Positions 16,754 through 24,524 of a stretch of 27,206 bases of DNA are shown piece by piece. Position 1 is the stretch's first letter. Every line of letters starts with the position of its first letter. Both the position numbers and the translations under genes were made by a program. Below the pieces are notes generated by a model. It did no database searches and was not told where the DNA came from. It was given only the letters and a program-made list of their open reading frames with translations. The stretch comes from a virus: IMG/VR virus record IMGVR_UViG_3300022198_004556, positions 1 through 27,206 of that record; one strand, given 5' to 3'.

Positions 16754-17471
16754 AGGATACGTAATTGTTGCATCGCGAAGAAGTTTTTTCTATGTGTCCG
16801 CACTCAATTTGATGGAATCTATTCGCGATTTTTATCCTGATGCCAACATCTGTCTAGTCTGTGAAGAAAAATTTCTTGATGATCGAGGAAGAAAACTCGC
16901 AAACGAAATAATTTTTTGCAACGATCACAAGCGAGCCAAGCTTTGGGGAATGGCAAAGGCGCCGTGGGATATCACGTTTTACATTGATGCAGATACTGAA
17001 TGCGAACATGAGGATATCGAACATGTCTTTGATGAACTTGGTGACTACGATGTTCTATTCACTGGCTTGCCCGAAGAGCGTTCATATTGCTACGCTGAAC
17101 TGAAATTCCCTGGTGGGCAATTTGAACTGTGCGGTGCTGTTTGTTTGTACGACATGCGTAATCCACTAGTACGTGAGTTTATGGATGACTGGTACGATCT
17201 TACCGTGCGTCAGTACGCAGGAACGTGGTGGCCTTTAAAAGAAGATGGTAGTGAAGACACTGATACGTATCCTGCAACACTCAAGCGTTGGGATCAATTC
17301 TCTCTGTGGTGGCTTGTTAACAAAGAGCCAAAATACAAAGACTTGAAAGTAGGCATTTTCAAAGACGACGCGAGATGGAACTTTTTTTCGCGCTATAAAT
17401 ATCAGCACAACGAAAAGCCTGTGGTGATTCGCCACTATTCTGCTTCTGAAGCGAAGCACATGGAGTTTTAA
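16737..17471 (+). CDS. Putative GT-A-type glycosyltransferase (244 aa)
   Basis: I chose the ATG at 16737 because GGAG lies 9 bases upstream (16724-16727) and the protein then starts MSQPSKGYVIVASRRSFF, a beta strand as expected for a nucleotide-sugar-binding fold; the frame is open a little further upstream within the preceding gene. Residues 79-86 (ITFYIDAD) place an Asp-Ala-Asp (D84-x-D86) motif at the end of a hydrophobic strand, as in GT-A enzymes that bind a divalent metal and UDP- or GDP-sugar. Downstream, GGQFELCGAVCLYD resembles the acceptor-side region of the fold. The donor and acceptor cannot be read from the sequence. Because it sits among fibre genes and abuts an oxygenase-like gene, it may decorate a virion protein or a host glycan; this is inference. 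Confidence 0.65.
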   Translation: MSQPSKGYVIVASRRSFFYVSALNLMESIRDFYPDANICLVCEEKFLDDRGRKLANEIIFCNDHKRAKLWGMAKAPWDITFYIDADTECEHEDIEHVFDELGDYDVLFTGLPEERSYCYAELKFPGGQFELCGAVCLYDMRNPLVREFMDDWYDLTVRQYAGTWWPLKEDGSEDTDTYPATLKRWDQFSLWWLVNKEPKYKDLKVGIFKDDARWNFFSRYKYQHNEKPVVIRHYSASEAKHMEF

Positions 17472-18146
17472 ATGAGAGATATTCCTTTAAATGATTTTGC
17501 ACTTGACATTTTAAATGAATCATTATGGTTTGTCAAAGACGAAAACTATAAAGCCGTTGTTTGTAATAAGCAAGATAAGCACAACAAGAAAGATGCTGAC
17601 TACTACACCGGTGAAGAATATTTCAAGCGAATCAAAGCCATGGGGCAAGAGCATAATGGATTTCCAGAAATAGTAGTTGCTCATTCTTTTGGCATCGGGC
17701 AACTGCATTTTGCGAAAGAAAGAACTGTCACTGAAAAGATTCCACAGGTGTCTTCACAGCAAGAGGCTTTTCTGAGCAAGATTCAAACGACTTTTAATTT
17801 AAAAAGAAATGCACTGTTTAGCATTTATCCGCCAGGGGGTTATATTTCTTGGCATAACAATGCAAACGCTTCCGCTTTTAATTTTATTTTCACGTGGAGC
17901 GAAACGGGAGACGGGTATTGGCAGCATTGGGATAATGCTAAAAAAGAAATGGTGACAATACCCGATGTAAAAGGATGGCAGTGTAAAGCAGGATATTTCG
18001 GAGCGTATGAAGATCCTGCAGAAAAATTAGTCTATCACACAGCAAGAACCAATGACTCTTTACGAATGACTGTTGCATTCGTGCTTGATCGATCTGAAAT
18101 GTCTTCTGGCATTCAAGATTGGATTATTGAAGACATTCACGCCTAA
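17472..18146 (+). CDS. 2-oxoglutarate/Fe(II)-dependent oxygenase-like protein (224 aa)
   Basis: The ATG follows the stop of the glycosyltransferase gene with no gap, and GGAG at 17462-17465 serves as ribosome site. The core looks like a double-stranded beta-helix: SIYPPGGYISWHNNANA (His128), FIFTWSETGDGYW, then GWQCKAGYFGAY and YHTARTNDSLRMTVAF, with His189 as likely distal metal ligand and Arg198 in an R-x-T motif as in 2-oxoglutarate binding. The usual H-x-D metal motif is H-N-N here (Asn130 in place of Asp), so the metal site is altered or the real acidic ligand lies elsewhere. Such oxygenases hydroxylate amino acids, lipids or nucleic-acid bases; the substrate is unknown. A protein-hydroxylation step before glycosylation by the upstream gene is an attractive inference. 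Confidence 0.6.
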   Translation: MRDIPLNDFALDILNESLWFVKDENYKAVVCNKQDKHNKKDADYYTGEEYFKRIKAMGQEHNGFPEIVVAHSFGIGQLHFAKERTVTEKIPQVSSQQEAFLSKIQTTFNLKRNALFSIYPPGGYISWHNNANASAFNFIFTWSETGDGYWQHWDNAKKEMVTIPDVKGWQCKAGYFGAYEDPAEKLVYHTARTNDSLRMTVAFVLDRSEMSSGIQDWIIEDIHA

Positions 18147-18151
18147 ATTAT

Positions 18152-18159
18152 TATAAATA
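18152..18159 (+). promoter_or_regulatory. T4-type late promoter TATAAATA
   Basis: A perfect TATAAATA stands in the 45-base gap between the oxygenase-like gene and the 117-residue gene, 32 bases between its end and the ATG at 18192. It is in non-coding sequence and at typical leader length, the best promoter candidate of the window. It separates the modification pair from the following fibre module. AGAGG at 18184-18188 is the ribosome site of the downstream gene, unusually close to the ATG. Confidence 0.85.
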
Positions 18160-18191
18160 GAGCCATAGGTTAGTTTTTGGATTAGAGGCTT

Positions 18192-18545
18192 ATGGCTAGA
18201 TATGAAGAATTAACTATCGATCAAGGAACAGATGTATCTCTGGACCTGTATCTTACAAATGTCGATGGTTCACCAAAAGATTTATCAGGTTTTTCGGCTG
18301 CGGCTAAAATGAGTACGCGGTACGATGTTGATAGTTCTGAAAAAATTTCGTTTGATGCTTATGTCACTGTTCCTCCAACTAACGGTATAGTCAATCTATC
18401 GCTAGCGAATGCTGTTACAAATGCGCTAAATACAAGAAGAAGATACGTGTATGACGTTGAAATTTCTTATGTTGACAGCGATCAGAACACTATCGTAGAA
18501 AGAATTCTAGAAGGACTCATTACCGTAACTCCTTCAGTAACATGA
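18192..18545 (+). CDS. Small beta-rich virion protein (117 aa), BppU-N-like
   Basis: The start ATG at 18192 follows a late promoter. The pattern LTIDQGTDVSLDLYLTNVDG, followed by LSGFSAAAKMS, a polar central part, and VYDVEISYVDSD...RILEGLITVTPSVT, is that of a single beta-sandwich domain resembling the N-terminal domain of phage baseplate upper proteins (BppU family) and similar small proteins in marine T4-like phages. Full length matches one domain, so it is probably a connector or cap for a fibre protein. It is followed after seven bases by a fibre gene. Confidence 0.6.
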   Translation: MARYEELTIDQGTDVSLDLYLTNVDGSPKDLSGFSAAAKMSTRYDVDSSEKISFDAYVTVPPTNGIVNLSLANAVTNALNTRRRYVYDVEISYVDSDQNTIVERILEGLITVTPSVT

Positions 18546-18552
18546 GGTCAGC

Positions 18553-19716
18553 ATGTCAGATAGTATAGTACAAGTCGGAAACAGAACTCTAGTAAGTAAG
18601 ATAACATATGGTACGCCTTATCGTACTGCTGTTATTTCTGCTAGCGCTGACATTGATGCGATCACCGGACTCGTAACTGCTGGTGCTGTTGATGGTTCTC
18701 TTTTTGTTTACGATTCTGCCACCAGCACATGGCGCGCTACACTTACTCTAAGAAAGCAAATCGTCGATGGGCGCGTTTATCCATCCGATTCTGATCGTAC
18801 ACAAATTCTCATTCGTCGTTCGGGTACGCAAGGTGATCCTCTTGTTCTTCGAACTGGCGAACTAGCATACTCTTGGTTGTCTGATTCTGGAAGTGCCGCA
18901 GACGGTTTTGGTGCTGGCGGAGATCGACTCTTTATTGGTGCGGGTCCTGAGAGAGACAGCGCTGGTACTTTAATCTCTCAAAGAATTGATGTAATCGGCG
19001 GTAAGTATTTTACCGATCTTTTAAATCATCCTCATGGAACGCTTACAGCATCAAGTGCTATTATAGTCGATTCCGATAAGAAAGTCAATGAATTTTTTGC
19101 AGATACTATATTTGTTGACAGTGCAAATTTCAGCAACATCTACGTTGGTGACTCTGCCCTTATCAATAATCTTGAAGTTCTTAACGTTCTCACAATCAAT
19201 GATCTTTTTGCTGTTGGTGATGCGATTCTTACGAACGCAACTATCAATGGCAAACTAAACGTTGTCGGTCGTGCAACTTTCGATTCAAGTGTTGTCATTG
19301 AAAGAAATCTTACAGTAGGTAAGAATCTTACTGTTGATTCTGATCTTACTGTTGTTGGTCTTACCACACTTGATTCTGCTGTAATCAACAATCTTCGAAT
19401 CGATTCTAATCTTTCGATTCCGGGTGCTTTGACTGTTACAGGTTCTACTACGTTCGACTCTTCTGCAACCTTTAATGGTGAAGTGTTTATTGGCGATAGA
19501 ACTCTTAGCGAATTCATTGACAGCGATGTATTTCAGTTGCTCAGAGCAGGGCAAGCTATCACTCTTACGTATAGCGACGATAGCGACAGATTGACGATTG
19601 CTGTTCCTGCCGCAACTGCAACTACCCCTGGCGTTGCGTTTTTTGATTCTTCTCAGTTTAATGTATCGGTAACTGGCCTTGTAACGCTTCAAGAATTTGT
19701 TGGCGGCGATTTCTAA
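18553..19716 (+). CDS. Tail-fibre-like structural protein, DS-rich (387 aa)
   Basis: The start ATG at 18553 has GAGGT at 18544-18548 overlapping the preceding stop. Residues 95-130 hold RTGELAYSWLSD ... DRLFIGAG, a module common at the start of phage fibre proteins. From about residue 175 to 330 there are repeated strands of the type NLTVxGxxTFDS (VVGRATFDSS, LTVVGLTTLDSA, LTVTGSTTFDSS), consistent with a fibrous beta-helical shaft. The C-terminal 60 residues (SDDSDRLTIAVPAATATTPGVAFFDSS) look like a fibre tip. The dipeptide Asp-Ser occurs 16 times. Probably a fibre or baseplate spike component; host-binding is inferred. Confidence 0.7.
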   Translation: MSDSIVQVGNRTLVSKITYGTPYRTAVISASADIDAITGLVTAGAVDGSLFVYDSATSTWRATLTLRKQIVDGRVYPSDSDRTQILIRRSGTQGDPLVLRTGELAYSWLSDSGSAADGFGAGGDRLFIGAGPERDSAGTLISQRIDVIGGKYFTDLLNHPHGTLTASSAIIVDSDKKVNEFFADTIFVDSANFSNIYVGDSALINNLEVLNVLTINDLFAVGDAILTNATINGKLNVVGRATFDSSVVIERNLTVGKNLTVDSDLTVVGLTTLDSAVINNLRIDSNLSIPGALTVTGSTTFDSSATFNGEVFIGDRTLSEFIDSDVFQLLRAGQAITLTYSDDSDRLTIAVPAATATTPGVAFFDSSQFNVSVTGLVTLQEFVGGDF

Positions 19717-19722
19717 TAAATA
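19715..19722 (+). promoter_or_regulatory. Probable late promoter (AATAAATA)
   Basis: AATAAATA matches NATAAATA and differs from the T4 consensus at one base. It overlaps the stop codon of the preceding fibre gene and ends 29 bases upstream of the ATG at 19752, the same distance range as the two perfect sites in the window. Confidence 0.55.
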
Positions 19723-19751
19723 TAACAATATTAGTAGGATAGAGACTTAAC

Positions 19752-22700
19752 ATGGCAACAACAAGAATTATCCATAAGAAGACTGCGGTCCCGGAGAAAC
19801 GCCCGGGAATCGCTGATATTGAGCTTGGTGAAATTGCCATCAATACCTATGATGGCAAGCTGTTCATCAAACAAGATCGTGATGGTAATGTTGACATTGT
19901 TCAGGTCGGTGACGATCCTACACCTAATGTATACTACGTTTCAAAAGCGGGTAAGCCAGGCAACTTAGGTACTTCTCTTTCTGATGCATTTAGAACAATC
20001 GACTCTGCGGTTGATCTTATCACAACTCTTCAAGAATTTGAATTCGACGAAGGTATTTGTCGTCGCGACTTAGGTTTGATCCTTGATGGATTGCAGTATG
20101 ATATTGCTTTCGGAACAAACTACAACGCGGTAACTTCTGGGCTTGCATATCAAAGAGCTGGCTCTGCAAAAGTAATTGATGAGCAAATCGTTGCAACTCG
20201 TAGCGCATTTAACGAAGCAAAGGGTGCTATCGCATCTCTTGATCCAGTAAAATTAAGCACAGGCTATGATGGTGCGCTTGCACGAAATGCAAGACACTGG
20301 TCGGAAGTGGTTGACATTTTGGTCAATGGTACGCAGAGTACCGAGCTTTTTGCTGATTCGTTAGAGTTTCCTGAGCCTACGATTCTACCTACACCAGACG
20401 CAAACGACGCGGCAGTCATTCTACAGAATAACAGAGAATGGTTTAAAAACGAAATCGTTCAGTATATCGCAGAAAACTTTCCAGCCCTGACATATGATCG
20501 TAACAAGTGTTCACGTGACACAGGCTTTATCATCGACGCTGTAACGCTCGACCTGATGCTTGGCACGAACTTCAATACTGTTACCGCTGGGCTTGCATAT
20601 TACAGAGGAAATGCTTCTTCACAACTAGTTCTTAGCGATCAGCTAGACGGAACAGTTGGTGCCATTCAAGAGCTTGGTCGACTGATCACTGCGCTTTCAA
20701 TTGACTCAGATTCAAAAGTATCTGTTAATGGAAGCATCGCTGAAATCGTTGATATTCTTCGCAACGGCTCAACGGCTGCGGATACGTTTACTTATCCAAA
20801 TGCTCCAGCTACGACTGCTAATCAATCTGCCGCGGGTTCTGCTATTCAGACGAATAGAACAGCGATTATTAATTCTACTATCTCTTGGATTAATACGAAC
20901 TATCCTTCGCTATCTTACAACTCTACCACATGCGCAAGAGACGTAGGCTTTATTCTTGACGGCTTGACACACGATATCGTGTACGGTGGTAACTATCAAG
21001 CAAGAAGAAGCGCAGACGCATACTACGTCGGTGCGGCCGCTCAGTTGAGTGATTCTGAGAAAGCACCCACCATTGCGGCTTTCGATCAACTTAAGACTAT
21101 CGTAAACACTTATGTGACAACTGCAACCGAACAGGCTCGTGTTGTCGATCTTATCGAAGTAGTTAACGAAGTTCTTGAGGCTGGTTCGACAAACGTTCTG
21201 AGAGCAGAAGTTCTTCCTGATTTCACTGGTGTTGATCCTACAACCACAGCATCTTACAATACGATTCGTGCAGACTCTGCTGATCTAAAAGCAGGCGTTA
21301 TCGCATGGGCTGATCAGAACGGTCCTTCTTCTTATGATAGAGTGCGGTGCAAGCGAGACGTTGGATTCATCATCGACGGGCTGACGTTTGATGTTATGTA
21401 CGGTGGTTCATTTGCTACTAACATTGTTACTCGCGCATACTATTCGTTCGGTACGAATCAGCTTGGTGATAGCGCGGGTGATCCTGAAGTTGTAGCGACA
21501 GCAACAACATACACTCATCTTAGACAAATCGTTGATGAAATCATTCAAGGAAATCTTGTATCGAACCTTTATGAAGGCGCAGATTCTTCTGGTAATGCAG
21601 GGCAATATGCTACTGCTACTGAAGCCGCTGTAACGAATTCGCTTCTCAACATTCTTATTGGCGCAATTCAAGCGGGTAGTCTAGACAGTGTGCCCGCTGT
21701 TGTAAATCCGAATCTGGTATCTCGTGGTGTTAGTTCAGAACTTCGTGATGCGATTCAGTCTATTAATGACGACAGAAATCTAATCATTACGCAGTCAGTA
21801 CAGCGAGCAAATGCAACAAACGATATTACAATCTATCTCAAGTCTGGCGACTATGTGATCAACAATCCGATCCAGTTGCCCGAGAAAGTCGCTATCGTTG
21901 GTGACAACTTGAGAACCACGACCATTCGCCCAAGAAGCGTTGACTCTGACTTGTTCTATGTAAAGAGTGGATGCTTCTTGAAAGACATTACGTTCCGAGA
22001 TCATCAAAACGGAGCGGCTTGTGTTGCGTTCAACCCGAACGTTGACTCGCCAAGAGCAGGTCCGTTTATTGTACAGTCTCCTTACGTGCAGAACTGTACG
22101 TCCATTACCACTGATGGTATTGGTATGAAGATTGACGGTTCGAAGTGTTGGGGTCTGCGTTCGATGGTATCTGACGCATTCACTCAGTACAATGCGGCAG
22201 GTACTGGTGTGTATCTACTGAATCGTGGATACGCTCAGTTGGTGTCTATCTTTACGATTTCTACTGCAACATCTATTCTCGCTGAAACTGGTGGTCAGTG
22301 TTCTATCACTAACTCTAACACCAGCTTTGGTGACTTCGGTCTTATTGCAAGAGGCAGTAGCCCAGTTCTTTACTCTGGTATCCTTGACTCGGATCACACC
22401 AAGTTTGATGACGTGATTCAAGTTAATGAAATCATCAACCTTGACTCGGCTGACTGGTTGAATCCATACGGTGAGTATAAGAAGCCCAACTATGGCGATG
22501 CAATGAAGTTCGATTCTGAGAACTATTACTACACAGTTCTTGGCATTGACTCTGTTAGTCCTGGGGTTTATAACATAACGTTCCAGCCTCCGCTTAACCA
22601 AGATATGCGAAGAAATCAGACCGTTGCTTTCAAACAGCGTTCTGTTATCACGTCATCTTCGCACACGTTTGAATACGTGGGCGCGGGTACGAACACGTTT

Positions 22701-22928
22701 ACTGCTATTCCTCAGAATGGCGGTATTCCTGATCCGACCAAAGAAGTTATTTTCGATTCTGAAACAAACGAAGGGCTTGTGGTATTCACAAGTACTGACC
22801 AGCTTGGTGACTTTAGAATCGGCGCAGAATTGACGATTCGTAGACAGGCTGGTCGAATCGAAGGTGAAACGTTCGAAAGATCGTTGTACGCAATTCTAAC
22901 TCCATATATCCTAGCACTTGAGGGTTGA
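19752..22928 (+). CDS. Large tail fibre with four CxRD repeats and beta-helix (1,058 aa)
   Basis: The start ATG at 19752 follows AGGA at 19736-19739. The N-terminus IELGEIAINTYDGKLFIK (residues 23-40) is the usual phage-fibre attachment motif. Four related modules begin with a Cys-x-Arg-Asp motif at residues 103, 253, 394 and 533 (CRRDLGLILDG, CSRDTGFIIDA, CARDVGFILDG, CKRDVGFIIDG), each followed by an Asp-rich helix and a G-x-N/S-[YF] turn; spacing is 150, 141 and 139 residues. From about residue 670 the sequence becomes a right-handed beta-helix of pectate-lyase type (YLKSGDYVINNPIQLP, then VAIVGDNLRTTTIRP and DITFRDHQNGA). Large cyanophage fibres share this layout. The beta-helix may bind or cut a surface polysaccharide, but no catalytic residues can be assigned. 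Confidence 0.75.
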   Translation: MATTRIIHKKTAVPEKRPGIADIELGEIAINTYDGKLFIKQDRDGNVDIVQVGDDPTPNVYYVSKAGKPGNLGTSLSDAFRTIDSAVDLITTLQEFEFDEGICRRDLGLILDGLQYDIAFGTNYNAVTSGLAYQRAGSAKVIDEQIVATRSAFNEAKGAIASLDPVKLSTGYDGALARNARHWSEVVDILVNGTQSTELFADSLEFPEPTILPTPDANDAAVILQNNREWFKNEIVQYIAENFPALTYDRNKCSRDTGFIIDAVTLDLMLGTNFNTVTAGLAYYRGNASSQLVLSDQLDGTVGAIQELGRLITALSIDSDSKVSVNGSIAEIVDILRNGSTAADTFTYPNAPATTANQSAAGSAIQTNRTAIINSTISWINTNYPSLSYNSTTCARDVGFILDGLTHDIVYGGNYQARRSADAYYVGAAAQLSDSEKAPTIAAFDQLKTIVNTYVTTATEQARVVDLIEVVNEVLEAGSTNVLRAEVLPDFTGVDPTTTASYNTIRADSADLKAGVIAWADQNGPSSYDRVRCKRDVGFIIDGLTFDVMYGGSFATNIVTRAYYSFGTNQLGDSAGDPEVVATATTYTHLRQIVDEIIQGNLVSNLYEGADSSGNAGQYATATEAAVTNSLLNILIGAIQAGSLDSVPAVVNPNLVSRGVSSELRDAIQSINDDRNLIITQSVQRANATNDITIYLKSGDYVINNPIQLPEKVAIVGDNLRTTTIRPRSVDSDLFYVKSGCFLKDITFRDHQNGAACVAFNPNVDSPRAGPFIVQSPYVQNCTSITTDGIGMKIDGSKCWGLRSMVSDAFTQYNAAGTGVYLLNRGYAQLVSIFTISTATSILAETGGQCSITNSNTSFGDFGLIARGSSPVLYSGILDSDHTKFDDVIQVNEIINLDSADWLNPYGEYKKPNYGDAMKFDSENYYYTVLGIDSVSPGVYNITFQPPLNQDMRRNQTVAFKQRSVITSSSHTFEYVGAGTNTFTAIPQNGGIPDPTKEVIFDSETNEGLVVFTSTDQLGDFRIGAELTIRRQAGRIEGETFERSLYAILTPYILALEG

Positions 22929-22931
22929 TAA

Positions 22932-23300
22932 ATGGCTATCCCACTAAATACATTTAAAACGACAACTGCGGTTATCCCGGAGGAACCTCCAGGAGGCTTT
23001 ACTGGCGATAGCGATGTAATTTACGTTGTTCCGCAAGGTATTACAGCAATTATTCTGATGGCACAGGTTGCTAATTTGGATTCTGCTGAGCATACAGTTA
23101 CGTTCTCGCACTATGATCGTGACGAAGCTTTAAATACGGAACTCGTAAAAGACTTTCCTATTCTCCCGAAAGATGCCGCCGGTTTGATCACTGGTAAGTT
23201 GATCGTTGAAGAAACAAATCGTGTTCGCTGTTCGGCTGAAAATGGCTCTGCGAACAAGATGAAACTAGTATTAAGTTATCTGGAATCTCTAAATGGCTAA
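22932..23300 (+). CDS. Small virion-associated beta protein (122 aa)
   Basis: The start ATG at 22932 is preceded by GAGGG (22920-22924) in the 3' end of the fibre gene. Strands such as SDVIYVVPQGITAIILMAQVAN and HTVTFSHYDRD, then RVRCSAENGS and KLVLSYLES, form a compact beta-sandwich pattern without signal or membrane segments. Similar small proteins sit between fibre genes in marine T4-like phages, so a connector or chaperone for fibres is likely; the precise role is unknown. Its last eight bases overlap the next gene. Confidence 0.65.
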   Translation: MAIPLNTFKTTTAVIPEEPPGGFTGDSDVIYVVPQGITAIILMAQVANLDSAEHTVTFSHYDRDEALNTELVKDFPILPKDAAGLITGKLIVEETNRVRCSAENGSANKMKLVLSYLESLNG

Positions 23301-24519
23301 ACGAATAGAGCACGTTAGCGGTCGAGTAAAGGTACGTGATCCGAGTCAATTAGACTCTGATCGTTTTATTTACTTAACGCTAGACCAAGCAGAAGCAAAC
23401 TTCGGTCGCCCGGATTCGAATGGCGCTCTCGTCATTTCTAATACTTCGGGTGTCAGAAGTTTTACCACCGAACCAACTCTTAGCGGGCTTTCTTTTAAGA
23501 TTGGTGCGCTGGATTCTGCTGACTCTGCGTCGCTATATGCTCTGTTTTTAAAAGGTAGCCCTTTTGACGGTAATATTGACAGCGTTGGTTATAGACGCCT
23601 AGATGGCGCGCTGTTAGAAATTGATACGCTTGATACGGTAACAACTCGCGGTAACGTAACCCCTAACCCTATCTTTGTTGGAAAAATTACTGCTGACAGT
23701 GCTGTCTTTGGCGGTGATGTTATCATCGATGGTAGTTTGAGAGTAAATGGCACAACCACAACTCTTAACTCTACCATTCTGACCATCAATGATAAGAATA
23801 TTGTTCTTGCAGACAGCGCACCTGATGCGCTAGCGGCTGATAGTGCCGGTATCACAGTTCGTGGTGCCAATGCAAACATCTACTATAAAGCGGGTACAGA
23901 CACCTGGAATCTCGACAAAGCAGTAAACATTGATTCGAATTTGTCGATTGGTGGTAAGTTCTTCTTAGGTAATTATGATATCCAGAAGACGACACTTGCA
24001 CTTTATGTCGATGAAATCACTGGTGAAATTTATGCAGGAACGCCTGCAGGTGATAGCGCGACAGGCGCTAATATTGCTGATCAAGTAAGAATTGATCCTG
24101 CAATTGCGAATGCAGAGTTTTATCCTCTTTTCACTAGCACGTACAATGGTATCGACAGTGTAAACGCCGACTCTGATTTTACTTACAATCCTGCTCTGAA
24201 TCGTTTGACAACAGGAAGACTGAGACTCAATCAGCTACCTAATCAGCCCATCGAAACTGTATTCCTTACCCTTGACGATTCGAACAACGTTGGTTTCAGG
24301 GATCTTGGTGGGCTTGCAGTTCTTGACTCTGAGCAAGACACTCTGCACAGTGTAACTACGCGAGGCGACTCTACCGACAATGCAATCACTGTCAGAAAAA
24401 TAACAACCACGGATAGCGCAATCATTGGATCGAATTTGCAATTCAATGGCGCTCTTCTAGACGCGGCAAGCAGAAGACTCGTGATTTACGATTCTGCTGG
24501 CGCGATTCTTTGGGGTTAA
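23293..24519 (+). CDS. Tail-fibre-like structural protein, DS-rich (408 aa)
   Basis: The ATG at 23293 lies eight bases inside the end of the preceding gene, so translation is probably coupled. Residues 110-125 (LDTVTTRGNVTPNPI) and 150-180 (GSLRVNGTTTTLNSTILTIN, then KNIVLAD) are hallmark shaft motifs of fibre proteins in T4-like cyanophages and their relatives. A second TTRGDST motif appears near residue 355, so the protein may have two similar shaft modules. Asp-Ser occurs 17 times. It is the last fibre gene before the neck genes, the place T4 uses for wac (fibritin), but no fibritin-like coiled coil is seen, so homology to wac is not claimed. Confidence 0.7.
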   Translation: MAKRIEHVSGRVKVRDPSQLDSDRFIYLTLDQAEANFGRPDSNGALVISNTSGVRSFTTEPTLSGLSFKIGALDSADSASLYALFLKGSPFDGNIDSVGYRRLDGALLEIDTLDTVTTRGNVTPNPIFVGKITADSAVFGGDVIIDGSLRVNGTTTTLNSTILTINDKNIVLADSAPDALAADSAGITVRGANANIYYKAGTDTWNLDKAVNIDSNLSIGGKFFLGNYDIQKTTLALYVDEITGEIYAGTPAGDSATGANIADQVRIDPAIANAEFYPLFTSTYNGIDSVNADSDFTYNPALNRLTTGRLRLNQLPNQPIETVFLTLDDSNNVGFRDLGGLAVLDSEQDTLHSVTTRGDSTDNAITVRKITTTDSAIIGSNLQFNGALLDAASRRLVIYDSAGAILWG

Positions 24520-24524
24520 AGTAA

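Noticed and set aside
22927-22934. GATAAATG as a late promoter
   Set aside because: The last base of the element mismatches and it overlaps the ATG of the 122-residue gene, leaving no leader for that gene.
23293-24519. Fibritin (wac) by position before gene 13
   Set aside because: No coiled-coil heptads or fibritin foldon-like C-terminus is seen; the sequence is a beta fibre shaft.
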